Shown here: positions 57,674-64,000 of the stretch, in pieces | How positions within the stretch are numbered: the stretch's first letter is position 1 | Layout of the letters: each line of letters opens with the position of its first letter | From: Nocardia pseudobrasiliensis NBRC 108224 | Lineage (GTDB): Bacteria; Actinomycetota; Actinomycetes; Mycobacteriales; Mycobacteriaceae | Assembly: GCF_001613105.1 (NCBI RefSeq) | Contig: NZ_BDBS01000057.1 | Span: forward strand, 1 to 64,000 | DNA: 64,000 bases | Direction: 5' to 3' | Made by a program: the position numbers and the translations under genes | Notes under the pieces: model-generated | What the model saw: the letters and a program-made list of their open reading frames with translations, nothing else | Told to the model about the DNA's origin: nothing | Database searches by the model: none

Positions 57674-59146
57674 ATGAGCACGGCCGGGGAGCTGAGCGTC
57701 GACGCGGCGGTGCGGGCGATCCGCTCGGGACCGCGGGGCCCGCGGGTGGGCGCGATCTTCGACTTCGGCGGCACGGTCGTGCACGGCTTCACCCTGCCCT
57801 CGGGCCCGGGACGGCTGCTGCGTCGCCGCGGCGCGCGCGGCGCACTGGCCGAGGGCCTGCTCACCAGCATTCGGGGCGCGCGGGGCGAGGGCGAATACGA
57901 GCGCTTCCTGCAGCGCACCATGCACACCTGGGCCGGACATTCGGAATCCGAACTCACCGAACTCGGCGAGAACCTGTTCCGCCGAACGATTTACGGTCAC
58001 CTGTATCCGGAGGCCTGGCGGCTGATCCGCGCCCACGAGGCGGCCGGGCACACGATCGTGCTGGCCACCTGCCTGACCCGCTTCCAGGTACTGCCCGCCG
58101 CCGCGGAACTGGGTATCGAGCACGTCCTCTACACCGCCATGGCGACCGAGGACGGCATCCTCACCGGCCACGTGGATGGAAAACCGCTGTGGCGCAATGG
58201 GAAAGCCGATGCGGTCCGCCGTTTCGCGCTGGCCCGCGACATCGATCTCACCGAGAGCTACGCCTACGCCGATTCCGCCCCCGATCTGCCGCTACTGGAA
58301 CTGGCGGGCCACCCCACTGCGGTCAATCCCGCACCGCGCACCGCGATGGAGGCCACCGAACGCGGCTGGCCGGTGTTGAGCTTCCGGCCGCGCCGGGCCG
58401 CTGGTATCGGCGATATCGCCCGCACCGCAGCGGGTTTCACCGGATTGCTCGGCGGCGCGGTGGTCGGGGCGCTGGCCAAATCGGGCACCCGCGATCAGCG
58501 GCGCATGGCCGATTCCATGATCGGCGTCGCGGCCGAGGCCACCCTGCGCACGACCGGTGTGCGGATCCGGATCACCGGCGCGCGGCACGCTCGACAGCCC
58601 CGCCCGGCGGTATTCGTCTTCAATCATCAGAGCCAGTTCGACATGGTGGTCCTGGCCGAGGTGCTGGGCTCGGGCTTTACCGGCATCGTGAAGCAGGAGG
58701 TCACGAGCAACCCGATCTTCGGGCCGCTGCTGCGCTTCGCCGGGGCGACGTTCATCGACCGCTCCGATACCGCCGGGGCGAAGGCCGCGCTCGCGCCGGT
58801 CGTGGATACGCTGCGCGGCGGCCTGTCGCTGGTCATCGCGCCCGAGGGCACGCGATCACTCACGCCGCGGGTGGGTCGGTTCAAGAAGGGCGCCTTCCAC
58901 ATCGCGATCCAGGCGGGCGTGCCGGTCATCCCGATCGTGATCCGCAATGCGGGCGAAATCGCCTGGCGCAATTCGGCGGTCGTGCGCAAGGGCGTCGTCG
59001 ATGTGGCGGTGCTGGCGCCGATCGATGTGAGCGGCTGGGATCCGCAGGAAATGGACGACGAGGTCGAGCGGGTGCGGCAGCTGTTCGTCGAGACCCTGCT
59101 GGATTGGCCCGCACCCGATGCGGATGCCGCGCTCAGTACGCGGTGA
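57674..59146 (+). CDS. plsC: HAD-like/PlsC fusion acyltransferase with altered phosphatase motif
   Basis: A 490-residue two-domain protein. Residues about 25-235 are an HAD-IB (SerB-like) domain; residues about 290-480 are a 1-acylglycerol-3-phosphate acyltransferase (FNHQSQFDMVVLAEV with H-x4-D, GATFIDRSDT, IAPEGTRSLTPRVGRFKKGAF). Such fusions are known in actinobacteria (Rv2483c-like). HAD motif I reads FDFGGT (residues 29-34): the first, nucleophilic Asp30 is present, but the second Asp (normally D-x-D) is Gly32. Motif IV (ADSAPDLPLLE) keeps its Asp. The phosphatase half is therefore probably impaired. It works after PlsB in phosphatidate synthesis. Confidence 0.88.
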   Translation: MSTAGELSVDAAVRAIRSGPRGPRVGAIFDFGGTVVHGFTLPSGPGRLLRRRGARGALAEGLLTSIRGARGEGEYERFLQRTMHTWAGHSESELTELGENLFRRTIYGHLYPEAWRLIRAHEAAGHTIVLATCLTRFQVLPAAAELGIEHVLYTAMATEDGILTGHVDGKPLWRNGKADAVRRFALARDIDLTESYAYADSAPDLPLLELAGHPTAVNPAPRTAMEATERGWPVLSFRPRRAAGIGDIARTAAGFTGLLGGAVVGALAKSGTRDQRRMADSMIGVAAEATLRTTGVRIRITGARHARQPRPAVFVFNHQSQFDMVVLAEVLGSGFTGIVKQEVTSNPIFGPLLRFAGATFIDRSDTAGAKAALAPVVDTLRGGLSLVIAPEGTRSLTPRVGRFKKGAFHIAIQAGVPVIPIVIRNAGEIAWRNSAVVRKGVVDVAVLAPIDVSGWDPQEMDDEVERVRQLFVETLLDWPAPDADAALSTR

Positions 59147-59149
59147 GGT

Positions 59150-59869
59150 TCAGACCTGCTTGCCGAACAGCAGCTTCCACGGCATGAGCGCCGATTCCAG
59201 CTGTACGCGCAGGCTCATCTTGGATGCGCCCTTGGTTCGCTCCTCGAAGCGGATCGGCACCTCGGCGATCGAGATCCCCTTCTTGATGGTCCGGTAGTTC
59301 ATCTCGACCTGGAAGGAGTAGCCGTTGCTGCGAATGGAGGCCACGTCGATCGCGCGCAGGGTGTCGGCCTTCCAGGCTTTGAAGCCCGCGGTGGCGTCCC
59401 TGACGCCCAGGCGCAGGATGAGGTTGACGTAGAAGTTGGCCCAGGCCGACAGCGCCTTGCGGTACCACTTCCATTCCTCGGCGGTCGATCCGCCCGGGAC
59501 GTAGCGGGATCCGAGCACCACGCCCGCGCCGGAGGTCTCGAGCTTGTCGAGCATGGCCGGAATGACCTCGGCCGGATGGGACAGATCGGCGTCCATCTGG
59601 ATGACGACATCGGCGCCCTCGTCCAGGGCCCGGGTGATGCCCGCGATGTAGGCGCGACCGAGGCCGTCCTTCTCGGTGCGGTGCAGGACGCCCACCGCAT
59701 TGGGAAGTTCGGCGCTGAGTTTGTCGGCGACCTCGCCGGTGCCGTCCGGGGAGTTGTCGTCGACGACCAGCACGTGCAGGTCGGCGACCGGCAGCGCGGT
59801 CAGCCGCTCCACCGCCACCGGCAGGTTTTCCCGCTCGTTGTAGGTCGGCACCACCACGGTTACCTTCAC
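59150..59869 (-). CDS. ppm1: Polyprenol-phosphate mannosyltransferase (Ppm1 D2/DPM1-like)
   Basis: A 239-residue GT2 glycosyltransferase that moves mannose from GDP-mannose to polyprenyl phosphate, donor for lipomannan and protein mannosylation. Motifs: VVVPTYNERENLPVAVERL, LVVDDNSPDGTGEVAD, DVVIQMDADLSHPAEVIP (DxD-type metal site) and GSRYVPGG, then WKWYRKALSAWANFYVNLIL. It corresponds to the D2 domain of M. tuberculosis Ppm1; the Lnt-like D1 domain is not fused, as in corynebacteria. The C-terminal part has no transmembrane helices. The initiation codon is GTG. Confidence 0.9.
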   Translation of the reverse strand: MKVTVVVPTYNERENLPVAVERLTALPVADLHVLVVDDNSPDGTGEVADKLSAELPNAVGVLHRTEKDGLGRAYIAGITRALDEGADVVIQMDADLSHPAEVIPAMLDKLETSGAGVVLGSRYVPGGSTAEEWKWYRKALSAWANFYVNLILRLGVRDATAGFKAWKADTLRAIDVASIRSNGYSFQVEMNYRTIKKGISIAEVPIRFEERTKGASKMSLRVQLESALMPWKLLFGKQV

Positions 59870-59971
59870 AAGTCACCCTCCGGTCGAATGCACGCTCAGT
59901 CCTGCTGAACACAGACCGTAGCGGATGCGCCTGGGTAATTGCTGAGCTGGTCCGACTCGGGCGTCCCCGCT

Positions 59972-60148
59972 TCAGGACTCGTCGCGGGCATCCTGGCGAG
60001 CATTGCGCTCGCGCACGATATCGAGCGCCCGCTCCGCGGTGGCCCGATCCGGATAAGGCCCCATCCGCTCCGCAAACCAATGCTGTTTCCCCTGCTCAGC
60101 CCGGTGATGCTTGAGACAGTAGTACCAATCGCCATCCGAATCACCCAT
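59972..60148 (-). CDS. Small conserved actinobacterial protein (58 aa)
   Basis: A 58-residue protein MGDSDGDWYYCLKHHRAEQG followed by QHWFAERMGPYPDRATAERALDIVRERN. The pattern 'DW(Y/F)YCLKH..VE.G..C..K.R.GPY...AEA..AL' recurs in nocardial and mycobacterial genomes with no assigned function; the second Cys usually seen is missing here. The ATG at 60148 fits the similarity. Upstream on the plus side lies the 82-bp repeat block. Confidence 0.7.
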   Translation of the reverse strand: MGDSDGDWYYCLKHHRAEQGKQHWFAERMGPYPDRATAERALDIVRERNARQDARDES

Positions 60149-60276
60149 GTGACCAGCATTGCACCGCCCACTGATCTTGTCAGCGACTCGCACCGAGTCA
60201 TCCCCATCACCCAGCTCGCGCCCACCCGCCCCGCAACCCGATCCACCCCCGATCACCCCCGCCCCACGCACACCCA

Positions 60277-60600
60277 CCGTCCCCGCAACACAACTCGGGT
60301 CCGCCGTCTCCGGCACCACAACTCGAGTCCGCCGTCCCCGGCACTACGACACGCACCACCGTTCCCGCAACACAACTCGGGTCCGCCGTCTCCGGCACCA
60401 CAACTCGAGTCCGCCGTCCCCGGCACTACGACACGCACCACCGTTCCCGCAACACAACTCGGGTCCGCCGTCTCCGGCACCACAACTCGAGTCCGCCGTC
60501 CCCGGCACTACGACACGCACCACCGTCCCCGTACCACGACTCGCGCCCATCGTCCCCGTACCACGACTCGCGCCCATCGTCCCCGCGCCACGAAGTGGTC
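60277..60600. repeat. 82-bp tandem repeats made of 27-28-bp subunits
   Basis: Three near-identical 82-bp units start at about 60285, 60367 and 60449. Each consists of three sub-units of 27-28 bp beginning CCGTCTCCGGCACCACAACT, CCGTCCCCGGCACTACGACA or CCGTTCCCGCAACACAACTC. Two more 27-bp copies (GTACCACGACTCGCGCCCAT) follow. The stretch 60149-60617 holds no convincing gene: because 82 is not a multiple of three, the same DNA is read in all three frames. Confidence 0.9.
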
Positions 60601-60617
60601 GGGGAGATACTGCTCGC

Positions 60618-61310
60618 GTGACCGGCTCCGAGGACGAGGCGACCGATGATCAGGTGCCCGCGTGGGCCCGTCGTACGACGGGTGAGTCTCGGCTGGCGGC
60701 GACGGCGGCTGTGGTCGGGATCATCGTGTTGCAAGTGGTGCTGCCGGAACAGTTCTCGCCCCAGCCGTGGTGGCTGCTGCCGGTTCTGGAGTCGTTGCTG
60801 CTGATCGTTCTGTTCATCGGCAATCCGGTGCGGATCGACCGTGAGGAGCGCTGGCTGCGGATGGCCAGTTTGGCCCTGACCACCGTGCTCGGCATCGCCA
60901 CGGGTTGGTCGGTCTGCCGCTTGGTGCTAGCTCTGATCGACGGCCGCGTCGGCGACAATCCGGCGGTCCTGCTCGGCTCCGGCGGCGCGATCTGGCTGAC
61001 CAATGTGATCACCTTCGCGCTCTGGTACTGGGAGTACGACCGAGGCGGCCCCGCCGCCCGGGCCCATGCCCGAAAACCGTTCCCCGACTTCATGTTCGTC
61101 CAGATGCAGAACCCCGAACTGACCGATCCCACCTGGGAACCGGAGTTCGCCGACTACCTGTACCTGTCCTTCACCAACGCCACCGCCTTCAGTCCCACCG
61201 ATGTCCTCCCCATGTCCCGCCCGGCCAAATCCACGATGATGCTGGAGGCCGCCATCTCGGTGACCACGATGTCATTGGTGATAGCCCGCGCGGTGAACGT
61301 CCTGCGCTGA
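60618..61310 (+). CDS. DUF1345 membrane protein
   Basis: A 230-residue inner-membrane protein with about five helices. DUF1345 signatures: ITFALWYWEYDRGGPAAR, PDFMFVQMQNP, FADYLYLSFTNATAFSPTDVLPMSRPAKSTMMLEAAIS and VIARAVNVLR at the C-terminus. The GTG at 60618 follows GGGGAGATA. Function unknown. It lies just downstream of the tandem repeats, which fill its upstream region. Confidence 0.82.
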   Translation: MTGSEDEATDDQVPAWARRTTGESRLAATAAVVGIIVLQVVLPEQFSPQPWWLLPVLESLLLIVLFIGNPVRIDREERWLRMASLALTTVLGIATGWSVCRLVLALIDGRVGDNPAVLLGSGGAIWLTNVITFALWYWEYDRGGPAARAHARKPFPDFMFVQMQNPELTDPTWEPEFADYLYLSFTNATAFSPTDVLPMSRPAKSTMMLEAAISVTTMSLVIARAVNVLR

Positions 61311-61917
61311 GGCTTTCACAACGAGCCGTGCAGATCCACGATAGGACAAGCGTTTTCGATTCGCCCGCATCGATCGCAATCGGCTATCGAAATGACAAGG
61401 ATCACCCCCGCCCGAGCAACGACCCGGGATGAACCGCCAAGCACCCCGACCGAAGCCCGTCCTCGAATGGCGGCAACAGGCAACGGAATGGCGGCAGTAG
61501 GGCAGCAATCCCGAACGCAAGCAACAGAGATTCCACGCGAGAAGGATTGGCAATCCTCATCCGAGCCCCCAAGCAATCCCCACCCCACAACGATTGACAA
61601 TCGTCACTCAAAAAAGAACTGGCAATCGTCGTGCGCCCCCCGCCGCAATCTCCGCGCTAGCAACGAACCGACCGACTTCCCCACCCCACCCCAGATATCA
61701 AACAGCAAAACCCCTACCCCACCCCCACTTTCACCCCCCACGGAAGAAGACACCCCATAGGAAATTGCATCGAGAAAACCCATGACACGTCCACAACCCA
61801 CCCCCGAGAACGCAGAGCGAAGCTCCCATCCAGAAATGCCACCCCCGGCACGCAACCCCCACCAAGGACACACCCCAGCCCCAAACCCTTTGAAGCGCGG
61901 CTGAAATGAAAGGGGGT

Positions 61918-61966
61918 CCAGGGGGCGAAGCCCCCTGGTCTGGGGGCGTGGGGGGCGAGCCCCCCA
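61918..61966. terminator. Two adjacent GC-rich hairpins
   Basis: CCAGGGGGC/GCCCCCTGG (61918-61938, 3-nt loop) and TGGGGGGC/GCCCCCCA (61949-61966). Pairs of this kind are frequent after actinobacterial transcripts. No T-run follows. Confidence 0.6.
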
Positions 61967-61987
61967 CATATCACCCTCGAACACGGC

Positions 61988-62015
61988 AAAGGCCCCCTTT
62001 GCGCAAGGGGGCCTG
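61988..62015 (-). terminator. Terminator of the tRNA cluster
   Basis: On the minus strand AGGCCCCCTT pairs with AAGGGGGCCT around GCGCA, followed by TTT, seven bases after the tRNA-Phe 3' end. Confidence 0.8.
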
Positions 62016-62021
62016 AGAGGG

Positions 62022-62095
62022 TGGCCAAGGCCGGGATCGAACCGGCGACCTTCCGCTTTTCAGGCGGACGCTCGTACCAACTGAGCTACCTGGCC
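62022..62095 (-). tRNA. tRNA-Phe (GAA)
   Basis: A 74-nt cloverleaf: acceptor GGCCAGG with CTTGGCC, D arm GCTCAGTTGGTACGAGC, anticodon loop CTGAAAA in stem TCCGC/GCGGA, T arm GGTTCGATCC. The discriminator is A; CCA is not encoded. It is last in the Glu-Asp-Phe cluster. Confidence 0.97.
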
Positions 62096-62129
62096 GGAGG
62101 CACCCGAACCGAATGCCAAGCACAACTTG

Positions 62130-62203
62130 CGACCCTGACGGGACTCGAACCCGCGACCTCCGCCGTGACAGGGCGGCGCGCTAACCAACTGCGCCACAGG
62201 GCC
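62130..62203 (-). tRNA. tRNA-Asp (GTC)
   Basis: A 74-nt cloverleaf: acceptor GGCCCTG with CAGGGTC, anticodon loop CTGTCAC in stem CCGCC/GGCGG, T arm GGTTCGAGTCC, discriminator G. CCA is not encoded. Middle gene of the cluster. Confidence 0.97.
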
Positions 62204-62232
62204 TTGCTCTGCTCTCAACGGTGTTGCCACCG

Positions 62233-62305
62233 TACCCCCTACGGGATTCGAACCCGCGCTACCGCCTTGAAAGGGCGGCGTCCTAGGCCGCTAGACGAAG
62301 GGGGC
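62233..62305 (-). tRNA. tRNA-Glu (TTC)
   Basis: A 73-nt cloverleaf: acceptor GCCCCCT with AGGGGGT, anticodon loop CTTTCAA in stem CCGCC/GGCGG, T arm GGTTCGAATCC, discriminator A. First gene of the cluster; the order Glu-Asp-Phe is common in actinobacteria. Confidence 0.97.
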
Positions 62306-62408
62306 CCGCCGGATCTCTCCGGTCCGTTTCTCAACGGCTTCCGTTGGGAGCTCGCATAGCTTATGACAGCGCGAACGGGATTCCCAAATCGGCTGGTCAG
62401 GGGCCCAA

Positions 62409-63068
62409 CTAGACCCCCAGGTCCTCCATCCGGGCGGTCACTCGCCAACCGTCGCGGCGGAACTCGTCGAGCCACTCCGGGGTCGTCATCGATTCCATGA
62501 CGACCTCGAGCGCCTCGGTGAAGCGGGTCCGCAGATCCACTCCGACGCCCATCAGATCGACGATGTAGCGCTGGCCCGCCAGGGCGGCGGTGAGGGTGCG
62601 GGTGAACCGATCCGGGTCCGAGTCCGAGCGCAGCTGCTTCTGTTCGACCGCCCGTACGGCCAGCATGCGCGTGGCCCGGCCGAGGATGCGTCCGCCCCCG
62701 GCCTGTACGTCGCGATAGAACTCCGGCTCGATGATCAGCCGGAACTCCGCCTGGATGATGATGTCGTTCTCCAGCCGCAACGCGACCTCGTCGACCATCC
62801 CGTGCAGTACGTCCATCGGTCCGATATCGGTACGGGCGAGCCACCTTTCGGTGGTCGCGCGGTAACGCTCGACGGCGGCGTCCAGCACCGCCCGAGCCAG
62901 ATCCTCCTTCGAGTCGAAGTGGAAGTACATCGCCCCCTTGGTGGCCCGTGAGCCCTCCAATATCCGGTTCAGCGATGCCGCGGCATAGCCGCTCTTTCCG
63001 AATTCAACGGCGGCGGACCTGATGATCGCCGCACGTGTCCGGCGGGCCCGCTCTTGCTGCCGTGCCAT
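62409..63068 (-). CDS. Gamma-butyrolactone-receptor-like TetR regulator (ScbR/ArpA type)
   Basis: A 219-residue TetR-family protein. The HTH (residues about 8-68: RTRAAIIRSAAVEFGKSGY, then LNRILEGSRATKGAMYFHFDSKEDLARAV) is closest in wording to autoregulator receptors such as ScbR and ArpA, especially KGAMYFHF..K..LA..V. The C-terminal domain (QAEFRLIIEPEF, VDLMGVGVDLRTR) is compatible with a lactone pocket. It starts at the ATG at 63068 and is the last gene before a gene-poor, AT-richer end of the window. It may sense a small signalling molecule; the ligand is not predictable. Confidence 0.8.
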   Translation of the reverse strand: MARQQERARRTRAAIIRSAAVEFGKSGYAAASLNRILEGSRATKGAMYFHFDSKEDLARAVLDAAVERYRATTERWLARTDIGPMDVLHGMVDEVALRLENDIIIQAEFRLIIEPEFYRDVQAGGGRILGRATRMLAVRAVEQKQLRSDSDPDRFTRTLTAALAGQRYIVDLMGVGVDLRTRFTEALEVVMESMTTPEWLDEFRRDGWRVTARMEDLGV

Positions 63069-63176
63069 GCTCGAAACGCCTCCGAAGCTACTTGCCGCCG
63101 GTAGACCGCCATGGGGAACAGTCCTCGACGCGAAGTTATGTGATTTTCAATTACTTCAACTCGGGCTACTGCCCTG

Positions 63177-63199
63177 TTTTCAAACTTTTGGTACGAAAA
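63177..63199. promoter_or_regulatory. Candidate autoregulatory element upstream of the receptor-like gene
   Basis: A 23-bp imperfect palindrome whose arms are TTTTC..AC and GT..GAAAA, in an AT-rich patch 109 bp upstream of the tetR start. Its size and symmetry resemble the ARE sites bound by butyrolactone receptors. Confidence 0.4.
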
Positions 63200-63226
63200 A
63201 TGGCGAGAAACCTGAAGCACACCAGG

Positions 63227-63281
63227 TGGTATAGTTCTCGACGCCCGGGTGCGCTGCAGGGGGTGCGCACCCGGGCTTTTT
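63227..63281 (+). ncRNA. Extended -10 promoter running directly into a terminator (tiny RNA candidate)
   Basis: TGGTATAGT (63227-63235) is an extended -10 element. Starting about 63242, the transcript would immediately form a perfect 12-bp stem (GCCCGGGTGCGC at 63243-63254 with its complement at 63265-63276) followed by TTTTT. The predicted RNA is about 40 nt. No gene upstream on this strand needs this terminator. Confidence 0.45.
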
Positions 63282-63892
63282 CTTCGTCTCGGATCTGCCT
63301 CCTGCGAAGCGGTCTCCAGGGCATCGCGAACAGCCGGACCGGTCGCGACACGTTCGGGCACATCAACCATAAGCCGAATCCCGTCTCACCGAGGCACTCT
63401 CGATTCCGTCGGAATTCACCAAGCGGTCACCGTACCTCGAATCCGCGCCCCACGTGTGGCGTACCGGCAAGTCAGTTCGCTGGATTGTCTTTCGTCCCTT
63501 ATGGCAAATAACCCGCAACCGGATGGGCGATTGGCGCGATTCGCGAATTCCGTGGCGTCCCACCGACGTTCACCACCCCGCGAACTCCGGCCGGCGAGCC
63601 CACCGCCCACCGCCTCCACCCACCCCGTCACCCGTCGTCCCCCGGGCCCATCCTGCGACACTGCCAACCTCCGCGTACCAATTGCGTTGCCACGCACCAC
63701 GATTGAAAGATATTTACATATTTCTGCCGTGAAACAAATTGGGAACCAATGCGATTGCCCGCGACTTTGCGGGGAACCATCTCCGTTCCTTACCGCCCCT
63801 GCCATCGAAACCCGTATCGCCGAACCACCCGCCCGCGTATCACCCACACCGTCATTACGCGTGTCGCCCCGACGAAAGGCGTGTCGGGGCAG
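63282..63892. other. Gene-poor right-end stretch
   Basis: I see no convincing gene: frames present have poor codon bias and no recognisable domains. The part 63480-63780 is AT-richer than the rest of the window (for example GAAAGATATTTACATATTTC at 63704-63723). It may be the regulatory region of a gene beyond the edge or a remnant of transferred DNA. Confidence 0.6.
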
Positions 63893-64000
63893 GAGCAGTG
63901 GAGGGTGGCGGAGCCAGAGCAGCGGAGGGTGTCGGAGCCAGAGCAGTGGAGGGTGGCGGGGCCAGAGCGGTGAGCGCGTCGGGGCCAGAGCCGGAGACCG
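63893..64000. repeat. 24-bp tandem repeat running off the window
   Basis: Three 24-bp copies (63893, 63917, 63941) share GAGCAGTGGAGGGT then GGCGGAGCCA, followed by a degenerate copy from 63965 and a partial one to the edge. In one plus-strand frame they would read as eight-residue units EPEQWRVA, but that frame stops at 63973 and has no credible start. Confidence 0.85.

Larger units (their letters stand above)
61311..62021. other. Gene-poor 0.7-kb stretch with palindromes and terminator-like hairpins
   Basis: No open frame here has convincing codon use. Visible items are three related short palindromic motifs (61544-61556 GGATTGGCAATCC, 61591-61603 CGATTGACAATCG, 61617-61630), and two G/C-rich hairpins (61918-61938 and 61949-61966). 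GC content is slightly lower and CCCC/CACC-rich on the plus strand. Confidence 0.6.

Noticed and set aside
60277..60600. CRISPR array
   Set aside because: Repeats are contiguous with no unique spacers and no cas genes are nearby.
60159..60617. N-terminal extension of the DUF1345 protein through the tandem repeats
   Set aside because: The 82-bp period rotates the frame, giving three unrelated low-complexity readings; the GTG at 60618 with its ribosome site is a better start.
61392..61760. 122-codon plus-strand gene between DUF1345 and the tRNAs
   Set aside because: The translation is Pro/Thr/Ser-rich low complexity produced by CCCC/CACC-rich DNA; there is no ribosome site or family resemblance.
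62022..62305. Prophage or integrative element at the tRNA cluster
   Set aside because: No integrase, excisionase or repeated tRNA 3' end is visible inside the window.
63243..63276. 6C RNA
   Set aside because: Only one stem-loop is present and its loop does not carry the two C-rich loops that define 6C RNA.
63416..63847. 143-codon minus-strand gene at the right end
   Set aside because: No ribosome site, poor codon bias and no recognisable domain.

Overview
The window looks like a chromosomal segment of a Nocardia-like actinomycete (Nocardiaceae). The DNA is very GC-rich and GTG starts are common. The gene content follows the Mycobacterium tuberculosis Rv0858c-Rv0896 neighbourhood in reverse: sepH, serC, citA, gltA, marR, DUF2530, an MFS protein, DUF2771, cspB, rpfA, a Helicase_C_3 protein, xpb and dapC. 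A salicylate-capped, nocobactin/mycobactin-type siderophore locus is also present. Species cannot be fixed from sequence alone, and all family calls come from reading translations by eye.

Layout. 1-8.7 kb: cell division (sepH, running off the left edge), serine and vitamin B6 synthesis (serC, pdxH), a Tat-type polysaccharide deacetylase and two citrate synthases. 8.7-11.8 kb: a regulator with a helix-turn-helix-like N-terminus and a STAND NTPase but no sensor repeats, then an AI-2E-type membrane protein. 11.8-22.5 kb: an Eis-type acetyltransferase, small membrane proteins, MarR and TetR regulators, a GHKL ATPase coupled to a repeat-tailed DUF3027 protein, a glutaminyl cyclase lipoprotein, and an MFS/DUF2771 pair. 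22.5-28.6 kb: cspB, then rpfA behind a palindromic CRP-type site and a c-di-AMP (ydaO) riboswitch, and a Helicase_C_3 protein. 28.6-36.5 kb: a closely spaced minus-strand run (GNAT, NB-ARC/TPR protein, Xpb helicase, DUF3239, LysE, M1 peptidase). 36.5-43.7 kb: an ECF41-like sigma factor, then a sugar ABC importer with a fucose/arabinose-isomerase-like enzyme, controlled by a divergent LacI protein with two matching operators.

43.7-48.5 kb: dapC, a type I DAHP synthase preceded by a 21-residue leader peptide containing Tyr-Phe-Trp-Phe, a carboxymuconolactone decarboxylase-like protein with an ECF41-type promoter, an SDR enzyme and a DUF5993/DsbB-like pair. 48.5-55.2 kb: salicylate siderophore genes (NRPS, salicyl-AMP ligase, salicylate synthase) with two IdeR-like iron boxes. 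55.2-61.3 kb: phospholipid acyltransferases plsB and a HAD-plsC fusion whose phosphatase motif has lost an aspartate, a polyprenol-phosphate mannosyltransferase, an 82-bp tandem repeat block and a DUF1345 protein. 61.3-64 kb: long non-coding stretches, terminators, tRNA-Glu/Asp/Phe, a gamma-butyrolactone-receptor-like TetR regulator, a candidate tiny RNA and a 24-bp tandem repeat at the right edge.

Connections. The DAHP synthase could feed chorismate to the salicylate synthase 8-9 kb away, which supplies salicyl-AMP for the NRPS. The ECF41 sigma factor and its likely target lie 9 kb apart instead of side by side. The two STAND-type proteins share the same N-terminal module although their NTPase domains and C-termini differ. 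The strongest regulatory findings are the aromatic leader peptide, the ECF41 promoter, the dual control of rpfA and the paired LacI operators.
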